Positions 1 through 9,078 of a DNA stretch of 64,000 nucleotides are shown piece by piece. Made by a program: the position numbers and the translations under genes. Source of the DNA: Clostridium sp. BSD9I1 (lineage in GTDB: Bacteria; Bacillota; Clostridia; Clostridiales; Clostridiaceae); the NCBI RefSeq assembly GCF_900185645.1, contig NZ_FYAM01000025.1:89563-153562 (forward strand). Direction: 5' to 3'. Below the pieces are notes generated by a model. It worked only from the letters and a program-made list of their open reading frames with translations. It made no database searches and was not told the origin of the DNA. Within the stretch, counting starts at the first letter, position 1; every line of letters begins with the position of its first letter.

Positions 1-3
1 CAT
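1..3 (-). CDS. Start codon of a gene running off the left edge
   Basis: The complement of bases 1-3 is ATG, preceded seven bases upstream by AGGAGGG, a near-perfect ribosome binding site. I infer that a minus-strand gene begins here and continues outside the window. It would lie about 60 bases downstream of the MFS efflux gene with no hairpin between, so it is probably in the same operon. Nothing of its product can be seen. Confidence 0.5.
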
Positions 4-64
4 TTAAAATCCCTCCTGTATTCCTTTTAATCGCATAAAGATTATTAATATTTATGTATCTCCA

Positions 65-1255
65 CTAATTCAAGTTATATTTTTTATACACTTTAAAATA
101 AACCCACACAGCATTTAATAGTAACAATGCACTTGTAATAAAGAAAACATAACTAATACCAAACCTTGCTGCTACTTGTCCTCCTACAACAGAACCCCCA
201 AATACACCTAAATAACCTGCCGATATGGTAAAGCCAAAAATTCTCCCCGTAATAGAAGTTGGTGTAATCTTCTTAACCAAGGTATTCACAGACGGATTTA
301 ATCCTCCTAGAGTTAATCCTAATAAAAAGCGAAGCCCCATCAGCTGCCAAGGGTTTTTTACAAAAGCCTGTGGTATATAAATCAGTCCTGCAGCTACAAG
401 CGCAATTAATATAACTTTATGAGCTCCTATTTTGTCAGAAAGCTTACCTAAATTTGGAGCAGCAATTATATTTGCCAGACCCGAAGCTGAGAATGCCAAT
501 CCTGATATAAGAGCAATATGACTGGCATTTTTGCTTAACTGTGTGACATATACCGTTATGATTGGCTCAATAGTATATAATGCCAGAGTTATTACAAAAA
601 AGGTCACAGATAAAATAATGGTCAAACTCTTTTCAGGAACACTATTCCAAACTTCCATTGTGCTGAGCGGCTTTTTATCTTCACGAATGAAAGATTCTTT
701 TACAAATAGTGCTGTTGTGATAAAAGCAACTAAAAGCAGTGCACCTGTTATAAAAAATACAGGCTGTAACCCAAACATCTCTTCTATTAAACCTCCAATA
801 GTTGGTCCAATTAGTGATCCAGCAATATTTGCCGTTGAAAGTGTACCTAATGCATATCCTGCATGCTCTTTATCAGTCTGAGTTGCAATAAGTGTAGTGC
901 AGGCTGTACCGTAGCCTGTGATAGACCCCTGCAGCAATCTCAAGCTTATTAGCACATATACATTTGGTGCAAAACCCATACAGCCTATAACCACCGCCAT
1001 ACCAAGGCTTGCTCTTAACAGCATTGGCTTTCTCCCAAATTTGTCAGCAGCATTACCCCAGATAGGTGAAAATATAGCTGAGATTATATAGGTGATACCA
1101 AAGGCAATTCCTGAAAGTTCAGCAATTGAAGACGTATTAGAAATACCAAGATGTTTTATATATAGCGGCATTACCGGTGCAATCTGACTCATTCCTATGC
1201 CTGTTACAAACATGCCAAACCAGCAGACTATTAAATTTCTTTTCCACATTTTCAT
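65..1255 (-). CDS. MFS multidrug efflux transporter
   Basis: A 396-residue membrane protein with about 12 hydrophobic segments, typical of proton-driven drug/H+ antiporters of the major facilitator superfamily (MdtG/Bmr-like). The N-terminal half carries the loop GNAADKFGRKP (about residues 68-78), which matches motif A of the family. A second copy-like segment, LGKLSDKIGAHK, follows in the C-terminal half. The ATG at 1255 is chosen over an in-frame GTG at 1264 because that GTG lies inside the ribosome binding site AGAGGTG. The gene is divergent from a TetR regulator and shares a double operator with it, so it is probably repressed by that regulator and induced by a toxic ligand. The substrate cannot be told from sequence. 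Confidence 0.9.
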   Translation of the reverse strand: MKMWKRNLIVCWFGMFVTGIGMSQIAPVMPLYIKHLGISNTSSIAELSGIAFGITYIISAIFSPIWGNAADKFGRKPMLLRASLGMAVVIGCMGFAPNVYVLISLRLLQGSITGYGTACTTLIATQTDKEHAGYALGTLSTANIAGSLIGPTIGGLIEEMFGLQPVFFITGALLLVAFITTALFVKESFIREDKKPLSTMEVWNSVPEKSLTIILSVTFFVITLALYTIEPIITVYVTQLSKNASHIALISGLAFSASGLANIIAAPNLGKLSDKIGAHKVILIALVAAGLIYIPQAFVKNPWQLMGLRFLLGLTLGGLNPSVNTLVKKITPTSITGRIFGFTISAGYLGVFGGSVVGGQVAARFGISYVFFITSALLLLNAVWVYFKVYKKYNLN

Positions 1256-1289
1256 AAATATCACCTCTGCATATAGCTTTATAAAATAT

Positions 1290-1318
1290 ATAATAAACTA
1301 TAAACAATAGTTTGTAAA
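1290..1318 (-). promoter_or_regulatory. Promoter of the MFS efflux gene
   Basis: On the minus strand, TTTACA (1318-1313) and TATTAT (1295-1290) are 17 bases apart. The spacer and both hexamers overlap the double operator at 1295-1334, so a bound repressor would block it. Confidence 0.65.
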
Positions 1319-1334
1319 CTATTGTTTATAGTTT
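1295..1334. promoter_or_regulatory. Double TetR-type operator
   Basis: A perfect 40-bp inverted repeat: arm AAACTATAAACAATAGTTT (1295-1313), spacer GT, then its exact reverse complement (1316-1334). Each 19-bp arm is itself an inverted repeat, AAACTAT and ATAGTTT around five bases. This gives two equal operator sites 21 bp centre to centre, on the same face of the helix. It lies between the divergent MFS and TetR genes, so autoregulation plus control of the pump is the natural reading. A TATAAT at 1348-1353 probably serves the TetR gene. Confidence 0.8.
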
Positions 1335-1398
1335 GATAAATATACTTTATAATGTTAAACTATTTATAAGAAAATGAATTTCGAGGAGTGAAATACTG

Positions 1399-1959
1399 AT
1401 GCAAAAAAGAAATTTAACAAAGGAGAAGATTATTCAGACTGCTTTCTCATTGGCTGATGAAATCGGTCTTAATCAGGTCACCTTCCCTAAACTTGCAGAA
1501 AAACTGGGTATAAAATATCCTTCTTTATATAATCATTTCAACAATATGGATGATCTTAGAATAGGAATGACAGTATATCTTTTAAATGATTTGAATTCGA
1601 TATTAATGAAAAGATTGATTGGTAAAAGCGGTGAAGCTGCTGTCAGAGAATTTGCTTTTGTCTACAAGGATTTTGCTTTTGAAAATAGAACTGCTTATGG
1701 ACTCTTTATGAATATTCCAAGCACGGAAAATGAGGAAGTATATCGTTTAGTAATAGAAACCACTGGTATTATTTATCAGATTTTAGAATTTTATATCAAG
1801 GATAAAACTCAATTGGTTCATAAAGGAAGAACATTAAGGAGCTTTTTACATGGTTTTGTCTCCTTGTATTCCTTTGGATATTTCCATGGTGAGGTTAACT
1901 TGGAAGAAAGCTTTCAGTCCATGGTAGATGATTTTGTTAAGTCACTTTCAACAAAATAG
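1399..1959 (+). CDS. TetR/AcrR family transcriptional regulator
   Basis: A 186-residue protein of usual TetR length. Residues 8-55 form the N-terminal helix-turn-helix: a helix rich in K/I/A, then TFPKLAEKLGIKYPSLYNHF, the recognition helix. The C-terminal part resembles the WHG/TetR_C ligand-binding domains. The start ATG follows GAGGAGTG. The gene is divergent from an MFS efflux pump and an unusually clean double operator sits between them. I infer a local repressor of the pump and of itself. The inducer is unknown. Confidence 0.9.
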   Translation: MQKRNLTKEKIIQTAFSLADEIGLNQVTFPKLAEKLGIKYPSLYNHFNNMDDLRIGMTVYLLNDLNSILMKRLIGKSGEAAVREFAFVYKDFAFENRTAYGLFMNIPSTENEEVYRLVIETTGIIYQILEFYIKDKTQLVHKGRTLRSFLHGFVSLYSFGYFHGEVNLEESFQSMVDDFVKSLSTK

Positions 1960-2046
1960 ATAAGGTTTATATGGTTAGAGATTGCGTTTCAAGCCCCTTT
2001 TGGGGGCAATAAAAAATATTGTAACAAGTATATCTGTTAACAGCCT

Positions 2047-2070
2047 GAGCCTTGCTATTTTGTAAGGCTC
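2047..2070 (+). terminator. Hairpin after the TetR gene
   Basis: GAGCCTT (2047-2053) pairs with AAGGCTC (2064-2070), followed by TATTT. A second GC-rich hairpin (GCCCC/GGGGC, about 1993-2008) precedes it. The U-tract is weak. The 1960-2147 gap holds nothing else I can support. Confidence 0.4.
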
Positions 2071-2147
2071 TATTTCAAATCATTATATACTTTTGTAAAT
2101 ATCACTGCTAAAGCCAGTCACATCAACAGTTTTATGGGAAGTCTCCG

Positions 2148-2627
2148 TTATTTATGATACGGTTCACCCTTTATTATTCTAAAGGCTCTATATATTTGCT
2201 CTAAAAGCATTACTCTAAACAGTTGATGAGGAAATGTCATTTTAGAGAAACATAGCTTGTAATGACATCTATTTAAAACTTCCTGTGCAATACCTAGGGA
2301 ACCACCAATAATAAAGGTTATATGACTGCTGCCTGATAAGGCACGGTCTTCTATAAAACCGGCAAGTTCATCAGATGAAATCATTTTTCCCTTTAAATCC
2401 AAGGCAACTACATACATATTATCTTTAATATGTTTTAAAATTGACTGGCCTTCTTTAAGCTTAATATTTTCTTCTTCCTTAGCTGAAGCATTTTCGGGAG
2501 TCTTTTCATCAGCAACTTCTACAATTTCAAGACTGCAATATTTGCTTAATCTTTTAGAATACTCATTTATTGCTTCTTTAAGATATTTTTCTTTTAGTTT
2601 ACCTACAGTTATTATTGTTATATTCAT
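2148..2627 (-). CDS. rlmH: 23S rRNA (pseudouridine1915-N3)-methyltransferase RlmH
   Basis: 159 residues, the standard RlmH length. RlmH is a SPOUT-class enzyme that uses S-adenosylmethionine to methylate pseudouridine 1915 in helix 69 of 23S rRNA on assembled 70S ribosomes. The SPOUT knot signature is clear: FIIGGSLG (about 105-112) in the SAM-binding loop and the C-terminal [19 protein letters not shown] typical of the family. The start ATG follows GGAG. Upstream (minus strand) is the SEC-C gene with a hairpin between, so rlmH depends on read-through or on a promoter I could not see. Confidence 0.97.
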   Translation of the reverse strand: MNITIITVGKLKEKYLKEAINEYSKRLSKYCSLEIVEVADEKTPENASAKEEENIKLKEGQSILKHIKDNMYVVALDLKGKMISSDELAGFIEDRALSGSSHITFIIGGSLGIAQEVLNRCHYKLCFSKMTFPHQLFRVMLLEQIYRAFRIIKGEPYHK

Positions 2628-2646
2628 TTTAATTCTCCTAATGAAG

Positions 2647-2668
2647 AAAGTCGGGATATCCCGACTTT
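2647..2668. terminator. Palindromic hairpin between SEC-C gene and rlmH
   Basis: An 11-bp perfect inverted repeat, AAAGTCGGGAT and its complement with no spacer. It lies 25 bases after the stop of the SEC-C gene. In RNA it would fold into a GC-rich stem with a short T-tract after it on the minus strand. Probably a terminator or attenuator ahead of rlmH. Confidence 0.5.
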
Positions 2669-2692
2669 CAAATTTATAAGTATTAATTTTTA

Positions 2693-3196
2693 TTAAGCTT
2701 CTTTACCACAGCATTTTTTGTATTTCTTACCGCTTCCGCATGGGCAAGCATCGTTTCTGCCTACTTTATTGTTATTAACTATAACTTTAGATTCCTTCCA
2801 CTGATTACGAATTTCTTTTCTCTTTTCAGGGGAGAATACAGCTTCCCATTGAGGAAGTGTATAAAGGTAATCAGCTTTAGCATCTAACATGTTGAAATAT
2901 AGCTTATCAAAGTCTATAGCTAAATTTAACTCTGCATTAGCATCTATAGCATCTAAATCTAGAGGGTTAATTAAGCTATCATTTACTCCATCAATAAATC
3001 CCATAAAAAATATTGTAGAAGTATTAAAGTCATTAGCTAAATTTTCTAGTTTTCCACTAATTTCTTTTGTATGATTTGCAAGTATTTTGGTATATATATT
3101 TTTTTCAATAGCACCATATTCCTTCCAAAAAGCAGCTTCACCTTTTGTTTTAACATACTCTACAACCATATCTGTCCATTCTGTATATAAACTCAT
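2693..3196 (-). CDS. SEC-C metal-binding motif protein
   Basis: 167 residues of unknown overall function. The C-terminal 20 residues are a canonical SEC-C motif ([19 protein letters not shown]), with four cysteines that bind zinc as in the SecA tail. Elsewhere this motif mediates contact with SecB or ribosomes. The N-terminal part is acidic, probably mostly helical, with no recognised domain. ATG 3196 is chosen because it lies seven bases from AGGAG. An ATG two codons upstream abuts that site, and longer starts reach into the promoter. Confidence 0.8.
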   Translation of the reverse strand: MSLYTEWTDMVVEYVKTKGEAAFWKEYGAIEKNIYTKILANHTKEISGKLENLANDFNTSTIFFMGFIDGVNDSLINPLDLDAIDANAELNLAIDFDKLYFNMLDAKADYLYTLPQWEAVFSPEKRKEIRNQWKESKVIVNNNKVGRNDACPCGSGKKYKKCCGKEA

Positions 3197-3238
3197 ATCC
3201 ATTCTCCTTTTGTAAAAAGTATAAAATTTTACAATAAT

Positions 3239-3267
3239 ATTATAATAAAAAAAGTTAAAGATTTCAA
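3239..3267 (-). promoter_or_regulatory. Sigma-A-type promoter of the SEC-C gene
   Basis: On the minus strand, TTGAAA (3267-3262) and TATAAT (3244-3239) are 17 bases apart, about 45 bases upstream of the start codon. Confidence 0.65.
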
Positions 3268-3293
3268 TTAAAAGCAAGCTAGAAAAAATATAT

Positions 3294-3857
3294 TTATCTT
3301 TTTTCTAACTGTTCTACATCAGATTTTCCTATAGGTTTAGCAATATTAAAGTTGCCACCTAAGGTATCAACAGTTTTATTTTCTACCAATATCTTAATTT
3401 TATCAATTGAAGGTAACTGGGTAAGTGACCATATAAGACTTCTTAAGCAGGCTTCTTCAGCCACAGGAGACATAGTTAAAATAGCTTCTTTGCTTAAATT
3501 TACATATGCAATTCCGTCATTAATAGAGAAACTTAAAAGTCTTGTGTTTTTAGGTAAAATAGGGCTTAGGCTACTATTTACTGCAGGGCCCTTTATAAGT
3601 TCACGAACTATAATTTCACCAATCAGTTCATTTTCCTTAATAATTCGCTCTTCCTTAGTAATAGTTACTTTCTTATTATCTTTAGAGGAATTAAAGTACA
3701 AATTTAATTCTAAAGTATCGTTATCAGCTTCAGATAAGGTAAATTGCTGTACTTTTTGCTTATTTTCTGAGCTTAAAACATCTGTTTTTTCACAACCTGA
3801 AAAGGTAAAACTTAAAAATAGCATAAAAGAACACGATAAGATAATAGATTTTTTCAT
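3294..3857 (-). CDS. GerMN-domain lipoprotein
   Basis: 187 residues with a lipoprotein signal: MKKS, a hydrophobic core and the lipobox FSGC, so the mature protein starts at a lipidated cysteine near residue 22. The rest fits a single GerMN domain (the SpoVM/GerM germination and sporulation fold), with the family's ELIKGP segment and a [24 protein letters not shown] helix region. GerM of Bacillus has two such domains and acts in cortex synthesis and germination; single-domain lipoproteins are less well understood. ATG 3857 follows AAGGGGTGA. It is the third gene of murA-walJ-GerMN, 14 bases after walJ. Confidence 0.8.
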   Translation of the reverse strand: MKKSIILSCSFMLFLSFTFSGCEKTDVLSSENKQKVQQFTLSEADNDTLELNLYFNSSKDNKKVTITKEERIIKENELIGEIIVRELIKGPAVNSSLSPILPKNTRLLSFSINDGIAYVNLSKEAILTMSPVAEEACLRSLIWSLTQLPSIDKIKILVENKTVDTLGGNFNIAKPIGKSDVEQLEKR

Positions 3858-3871
3858 TAACTTCACCCCTT

Positions 3872-4657
3872 TTAAAACTCTATACATTTAGTGGGTGCAC
3901 TTCTGTCAGCCATAAGCAAATCGATATCCTTATTTAATTTTAATTTGTTTTCTATAAGAATATTCTTTACAGTTTCGTAAGCTAGTTCAGGATAATTATT
4001 GGTTTTGCTCAAGTGTCCAAGCATTATCCTTTTAAAGTTGCCATCCATTAAATTAATGATTGCTTTTCCACAATCATCGTTAGAAAGATGACCTTCATTG
4101 CTTAATATTCTTCTTTTTAAAACATATGGGTAAGGACCAAACTTTAGCATTTCTACATCATGATTACTTTCAAGCAGTATGGCATCAGCACCTTTTAAAG
4201 CTTCTTCTACTTCCTTAGAAAAGTAACCTAAATCTGTAGCAAGGGAAAATTTTTTATTATTGCTACAGATAGAATATCCATGAGGAGAAACGGCATCATG
4301 AGATATTCTATAGCTTAAAATATCCATGTCTTTAATATTTACATGATTATTTTCAATAATTTTTATGTTCTTTTCCTTGATTTTCCCAATTGACTTACTC
4401 ATGGCTTCCCAAGTAAGAGCGTCAGTATATATTGGAATATCATATTTTCTTGATAAAACTCCAACACCTTTAGTATGATCTGTATGCTCATGAGTAACAA
4501 ATATAGCATCTATTTCGTTAGGGGACTGCCCTATAGTTGATAAAGCATTTTCAATACTTTTCCCAGGCAATCCTGCATCAATTAGTACTTTTGATTTTTC
4601 TGTAGAAACTAATATGCTATTTCCACTACTACCACTATATAAAGAACAAAAAAACAT
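3872..4657 (-). CDS. walJ: Metallo-beta-lactamase fold hydrolase, WalJ/YycJ-like
   Basis: 261 residues, the WalJ (YycJ) length. The metal-binding motif THEHTDH (about 55-61) defines the MBL hydrolase fold, with GLPGKSI and a later GHLSKTNN typical of this subfamily. In Bacillus walJ sits in the walRK operon and influences coordination of division and replication; it is proposed to act as a 5'-3' exonuclease. Here it lies 18 bases after murA rather than beside walRK. Start ATG after AAGGTG. Confidence 0.9.
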   Translation of the reverse strand: MFFCSLYSGSSGNSILVSTEKSKVLIDAGLPGKSIENALSTIGQSPNEIDAIFVTHEHTDHTKGVGVLSRKYDIPIYTDALTWEAMSKSIGKIKEKNIKIIENNHVNIKDMDILSYRISHDAVSPHGYSICSNNKKFSLATDLGYFSKEVEEALKGADAILLESNHDVEMLKFGPYPYVLKRRILSNEGHLSNDDCGKAIINLMDGNFKRIMLGHLSKTNNYPELAYETVKNILIENKLKLNKDIDLLMADRSAPTKCIEF

Positions 4658-4675
4658 ATATTAATTCACCTTGCC

Positions 4676-5935
4676 TTAGGAATAAGATACGCGCTTAATA
4701 TCTGCACCTAGCTTATTAAATTTATTTTCTATATAAGGGTAACCTCTGTCAATATGCTCAATATTAATTACTTCAGTAATTCCTTCAGCAATTAAACCAG
4801 CTATTACCATAGCAGCTCCGGCCCTTAAATCTGTGGCTTCCACTTTTGCGCCTTTAAGTTTATCTACTCCAACTATAGTGGCAATTCTACCATCTACTTT
4901 TATGGATGCACCCATTTTTATCAGCTCATCAACATGTTTAAATCGGCTTTCCCAGATGCTTTCATTTATTATGCTTGTTCCCGTAGAAATACATAATAAA
5001 GTACTCATAGGTTGTTGAACATCTGTTGGAAATCCTGGGTAAGGTAATGTTTTGATGTTAACTCCCTTTAGGTTTTTACTGGATATAACACGTACAGATT
5101 CACCATTTTCAATAACTTCTGCACCCATTTCTATAAGTTTGGCAGATATGGATTCTAAATGTTTAGGTATAACATTATTTACAGTAACATCTCCACCACA
5201 GGCAGCTGCAGCAATCATATAAGTTCCAGCTTCTATTTGATCTGGAATTACACTATAAGAACATCCTTTTAATTCCTCTACACCAGTTATTCTTATAATA
5301 TCAGTTCCTGCGCCTTTTATATTTGCACCCATACTATTTAGAAAATTAGCTACATCTACGATGTGAGGTTCCTTAGCTACATTTTCTAGTGTGGTTATAC
5401 CTTCTGCTAAAGTAGCGGCAAGCATGACATTAATAGTAGCTCCAACACTGACTACATCAAAGAAAATATTAGTTCCTATAAGTTTATCTGCTTCAGCAGT
5501 TACTACACCATCTTCAAGAGTAACTTTAGCACCAAGGGCCTCAAAACCTTTGATATGTTGATCTATAGGTCTTACACCTATAGGACATCCTCCTGGCATC
5601 TCGACTCTGGCCTTTTTAAATCTACCAAGTAAAGCACCTATAAGGTAATATGATGCTCTCATTTTTTTTACATCTTCACTATTAGCATTATAGCTATTTA
5701 AAGTTGTACTATCTATAACAGCAGAATTATCCTTTATGGATACCTTACAACCTAAGTTTTCTATAATTCGTTCTATACAATGAACATCTTCTATATTAGG
5801 AATATTATCAATATAACAAGTTCCTTTACTAGCGATTATTGCAGCAGGCAATATTGCTACTGCAGCATTTTTAGCACCACTAATATCAATGCTTCCATAA
5901 AGGGGTTTACCACCATTGATAACTAACTTTTCCAT
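4676..5935 (-). CDS. murA: UDP-N-acetylglucosamine 1-carboxyvinyltransferase MurA
   Basis: 419 residues. Transfers enolpyruvate from PEP to UDP-GlcNAc, the first committed step of peptidoglycan synthesis, in the cytoplasm. The active-site loop [11 protein letters not shown] contains the catalytic Cys117, so the enzyme is of the fosfomycin-sensitive type. DISGAKNAA near the N terminus and PTDVQQP near residue 300 are further signatures. The start at ATG 5935 gives the family N terminus MEKLVI. An ATG four codons upstream (5947) is possible, since AAGGAT overlaps both. The gene leads a murA-walJ-GerMN operon. Confidence 0.96.
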   Translation of the reverse strand: MEKLVINGGKPLYGSIDISGAKNAAVAILPAAIIASKGTCYIDNIPNIEDVHCIERIIENLGCKVSIKDNSAVIDSTTLNSYNANSEDVKKMRASYYLIGALLGRFKKARVEMPGGCPIGVRPIDQHIKGFEALGAKVTLEDGVVTAEADKLIGTNIFFDVVSVGATINVMLAATLAEGITTLENVAKEPHIVDVANFLNSMGANIKGAGTDIIRITGVEELKGCSYSVIPDQIEAGTYMIAAAACGGDVTVNNVIPKHLESISAKLIEMGAEVIENGESVRVISSKNLKGVNIKTLPYPGFPTDVQQPMSTLLCISTGTSIINESIWESRFKHVDELIKMGASIKVDGRIATIVGVDKLKGAKVEATDLRAGAAMVIAGLIAEGITEVINIEHIDRGYPYIENKFNKLGADIKRVSYS

Positions 5936-6026
5936 CCCCGCATCCATCCTTATCTATAAATTTTAATTTATATGTAAATTTACTGATGTAAATTGAAAAA
6001 TTCATGACTATTTATTCATAACCCCT

Positions 6027-6054
6027 ATTATATCATAAGTTCATATTATTTTAA
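6027..6054 (-). promoter_or_regulatory. Possible murA promoter
   Basis: On the minus strand, TTAAAA (6054-6049) and TATAAT (6032-6027) are 16 bases apart, about 95 bases ahead of the murA start. The -35 match is weak. Confidence 0.4.
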
Positions 6055-6099
6055 CATGAAATTTTAAAATATGTACAAGCATATTAAAAAAATAATTAA

Positions 6100-6133
6100 A
6101 AATCCAAAGGAATTATATAAAACCTTTGGATTT
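6100..6133 (-). terminator. Terminator of the DUF1540 gene
   Basis: AAATCCAAAGG (6100-6110) and its exact complement (6123-6133) form an 11-bp stem. On the minus strand it is followed by TTTTTAATTATTTTTTT. It lies just after the small DUF1540 gene. Confidence 0.8.
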
Positions 6134-6144
6134 CTAGGAAATTA

Positions 6145-6309
6145 TTATTCTTTTTGGAAGCTACCACAATCTGTACATTCTACAGTATTAGCTACAGATT
6201 CATGTTTTGATACTTTAATTTGATTAAGGGTACAGTAGTCATCATCCTTACAGTGAAATTTGCACTCATCAACTATACATGCTATACTATCATTATGATC
6301 GTGTCTCAT
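6145..6309 (-). CDS. Small cysteine-rich DUF1540 protein
   Basis: A 54-residue gene starting at ATG 6309 after AGGAGGG and ending in tandem TAA codons. The protein has the DUF1540 pattern: CIVDECKFHC (11-20), a further Cys26 in DYC, and CTDCGSF (45-51). Five or six cysteines suggest a metal site. The family is common in clostridia, often in one or two copies, and has no known function. The gene is monocistronic, with its own terminator, between murA and a divergent 2H phosphoesterase gene. Confidence 0.85.
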   Translation of the reverse strand: MRHDHNDSIACIVDECKFHCKDDDYCTLNQIKVSKHESVANTVECTDCGSFQKE

Positions 6310-6458
6310 AGTATAATCCCTCCTACATATTTTTCTATATTAATGCCAATAATATTTTTGATATAATTGACAAAGTTATTTTCCCACGAAGGATTTTTTA
6401 TATGCATGTGTAATTAATATTATTAAAGTTTAATAAATACTATAACTGGGGGAAAAAA

Positions 6459-7007
6459 ATGAAATATTATTTAGTTGCTTTATTTGATGAAGAATCACGA
6501 AAGTCAATGGAAGAAATGCAAAAAAAAATATCTAAAAAGTATAAGATATATCGTAGTACTCCTGCGATACATTTGACGCTAGAAGTTATAGATAATCCTA
6601 ATTTAGAAAAGCTTATACCTATAATTCAAGATGTGCTAAAGCCATATAAGAGGTTTAAGGTTTCTGTAAATGGTGCTTTATGTTTTGATCCACCTTATAA
6701 ATCTGTCAATTTAAAAATTGAAAATAAGGGATATGCAATAAGAATTAGTAGAAACCTAAATGAAACTCTTAAGTTATCTGGATTTAATGTTAGGGAAAAT
6801 ATAGATAAATGGGACTTACATGTATCATTAGCTAATACAAATTATGCTGCAAGGGAATGGAGTAATAAAGAATATAATGCAGCATGTGAAGTTACTAAGA
6901 TGGAGAATATGAACAGAATGGCAACAGTTGATAGAATTGAACTGTGGAAGCCTATTAATAATAAAAAAGAGATGATTGTAAAATCATTTCCACTAAGAGA
7001 ATATTAA
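6459..7007 (+). CDS. 2H phosphoesterase / 2'-5' RNA ligase family protein
   Basis: 182 residues of the LigT-like 2H fold. The two catalytic H-x-[ST] tetrads are present: H38-L-T40 and H121-V-S123. Family members open or form 2'-5' and cyclic phosphodiester bonds in RNA or small nucleotides. The substrate of the clostridial members is unknown. The start ATG follows GGGGGA. The gene stands alone and ends at a long shared hairpin facing the glutamine synthetase gene. Confidence 0.85.
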   Translation: MKYYLVALFDEESRKSMEEMQKKISKKYKIYRSTPAIHLTLEVIDNPNLEKLIPIIQDVLKPYKRFKVSVNGALCFDPPYKSVNLKIENKGYAIRISRNLNETLKLSGFNVRENIDKWDLHVSLANTNYAAREWSNKEYNAACEVTKMENMNRMATVDRIELWKPINNKKEMIVKSFPLREY

Positions 7008-7028
7008 AAAGTATTAGGTATTTTTATA

Positions 7029-7084
7029 GATAATAATTAAGGTAGAAAATTACCACTAGGTGATTCTCTACCTTAATTATTATC
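7029..7084. terminator. Bidirectional terminator between 2H gene and glutamine synthetase
   Basis: A perfect 18-bp stem: GATAATAATTAAGGTAGA (7029-7046) pairs with 7067-7084. The 20-base loop can itself form a small ATTACC/GGTGAT hairpin. It sits between convergent genes and has T-rich edges on both strands. Confidence 0.75.
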
Positions 7085-7107
7085 TTATGAAATTTCTTAG
7101 CAGTTTA

Positions 7108-9006
7108 TTAAAAATCTAAAAGATTTTTCTTGTAATTAGAATACAGTTTCCTTAGCGTAGCAATTCTTTCATCTAATTCAAGTTGTAATTCAGATACTTT
7201 AGCATAATCTTTTTCATCTGCAGCATCTTTGATTCTTGTAAATAAGCTCTTAGTAGTATAAGTATCTTTCATTAAGTATCTTCTTAACTCATCAATAGCA
7301 ATCCAATTAGATAAATCTAAATCTAATGCGTTGTCCATTGAATGAAGTTTCTTGTAGCTTCTTATTTCTTCACCATAGTTATTTATAAGCCTAGTAGTTA
7401 TTTCTGTAATCCATCTATTAATAGTTATTAATTTAAAACTATTAATGATTTTATCACTTAATATATTTCCTTCTTTTAAAACAGCTAGTTTGTCAGGATG
7501 TTTCTCAAAAGCTGTCAAATTTTCATATACTGTTGCAGGAACCTTTCCAAAGAAATTTTCACGCTCTTCTTCAGTAAAGTCTTCAAATACATCTTCTTCA
7601 CTTCTGTAAGCTCTATCTTTTTCTAAGTAATCAGCTTCTTCTCCAGGTTTTTTAGATAGTTCTTTTAATAAATCGTCTTGAGATTTATTATTTAAAACTG
7701 AATATTTAATTCCATCCAGCATAGCTAGATATAACGTAGAAATACATAAATAAGTATTAGTAAAAGGATTTGGAGCTCTTAGCTCAAATCTTGTTCCTAA
7801 AGGATTTTGTAAATCTCTTATTACACCTACTAGTATAGTTCGATTTCTGGAAGGGACTTCCACTGTATGTCCTATGGATGTGACAATACAAACAGGAGCT
7901 TCAAATCCAGGCTTCAATCTTCTAAAAGAATCATTAGTGGAAGTAACAAATGGATTTATTACCTCATAGTTTTTAAGCATTCCCATTAATGAAGAGTAAC
8001 CAATACCACTTAGGAAGTGGTTTTTATCTGTAGCAAATAAGTTCACTCTTTTTCCATTCTTTAATTTAAGGGAAATGCCTACATGAACATGTTTTCCGCT
8101 ACCGGCAACTCCATCTACTGGTTTTGCAAGGAATGTTACATCTAAGCCATTGCGTCTAAATGTTTCCTTAACAACTATTCTAGCTAGTAGTTCATTATCA
8201 GCAGCTTGAAGAGGAGAAGAGTACTTCCAATCTATTTCAAGTTGTTCCATTATGTGAGTTAACTTACCACTATCATCTAACTTAGCTTTTACTCCACCAA
8301 CTTCTTTATGACCCATTTCTGGCTCTAGACCATAGTATTCTAAGAGTAGTAAGGATTGCTCTAAAGCTGTTCTTACAGAACCTTTAGTTCTAGTCCAATA
8401 CTGTTCATGAAGTACTTGAGATGTTGAGAGTTCTTCTGTTTCGGCTTTATCATTAGGGGTTTTAACCCAAAATTCAAGTTCTGTAGCAGAAGTTATTACT
8501 ATATCTTCTATATCATCGAAGGTAATATTAAATTCGGAAAGCACATAAGGATGAGATTTAAGTAATTCCGTAAGAGAGGATTTAATGTGTTCAATTGAGC
8601 TTTTTAAAATATATCGTGAGTCTATTGGCTTATTTTCATGATATAAAAAGCAAGGTATTCTAAGCGTACCAACAGGATTATTTGTTTCAGAGTCTATATG
8701 TTCATAGTTATAGTCTACAAACCAATTAGTATCAAGATCTGCAATCATATCAACTTTTGCATTATTTAAAGTTGCTATTCCAGGAAAGAAAACAGAAGAA
8801 CCATCTGTTTGCACTCCACCTGTTAAAAAGGTAGACATGTCCTCTAAAAAAAGTGGAACTGGAATCTTTTCATCAGTATCATTACCAGAAAGGTCTATTC
8901 CCACAAATGAAACAAATTTTATTTCAGTATGAGAACTTAGTATTGAGCGTAAATTTTCTTCTGAATGCATGGTAGGTGGTATTAAATACAGCAAGTCTTT
9001 TAACAT
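7108..9006 (-). CDS. glnA: Glutamine synthetase, ~630-residue clostridial type
   Basis: 632 residues, longer than type I enzymes (about 440-470) and shorter than type III (about 700). Catalyses ATP-dependent amidation of glutamate with ammonia. Visible core motifs: metal-binding ELEFW (176-180), EPEMGHKEVGG (228-238), the ATP-site GSGKHVHVGIS (302-312) and RFELRAPNPFTNTYL (406-420), which carries the conserved R-x-E-x-R. The extra length is mainly a C-terminal helical extension after about residue 430, ending in a predicted coiled coil. The start ATG has a strong AAGGAGG. A TTGACA-17-TACAAT promoter lies upstream. Confidence is high for the family and lower for type and regulation. Confidence 0.93.
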   Translation of the reverse strand: MLKDLLYLIPPTMHSEENLRSILSSHTEIKFVSFVGIDLSGNDTDEKIPVPLFLEDMSTFLTGGVQTDGSSVFFPGIATLNNAKVDMIADLDTNWFVDYNYEHIDSETNNPVGTLRIPCFLYHENKPIDSRYILKSSIEHIKSSLTELLKSHPYVLSEFNITFDDIEDIVITSATELEFWVKTPNDKAETEELSTSQVLHEQYWTRTKGSVRTALEQSLLLLEYYGLEPEMGHKEVGGVKAKLDDSGKLTHIMEQLEIDWKYSSPLQAADNELLARIVVKETFRRNGLDVTFLAKPVDGVAGSGKHVHVGISLKLKNGKRVNLFATDKNHFLSGIGYSSLMGMLKNYEVINPFVTSTNDSFRRLKPGFEAPVCIVTSIGHTVEVPSRNRTILVGVIRDLQNPLGTRFELRAPNPFTNTYLCISTLYLAMLDGIKYSVLNNKSQDDLLKELSKKPGEEADYLEKDRAYRSEEDVFEDFTEEERENFFGKVPATVYENLTAFEKHPDKLAVLKEGNILSDKIINSFKLITINRWITEITTRLINNYGEEIRSYKKLHSMDNALDLDLSNWIAIDELRRYLMKDTYTTKSLFTRIKDAADEKDYAKVSELQLELDERIATLRKLYSNYKKNLLDF

Positions 9007-9078
9007 AGTTGACCTCCTTAAAATAACTAATATTTATCTTTACATTATATTATAGGCTATATAAAAAATATATGCTTG

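Noticed and set aside
531..881. Plus-strand open frame of 116 codons
   Set aside because: Antisense to the MFS transporter, with no start signals.
1981..2146. Small RNA between the TetR gene and rlmH
   Set aside because: Two hairpins are present, but I found no promoter for an independent transcript and no T-run of normal strength.
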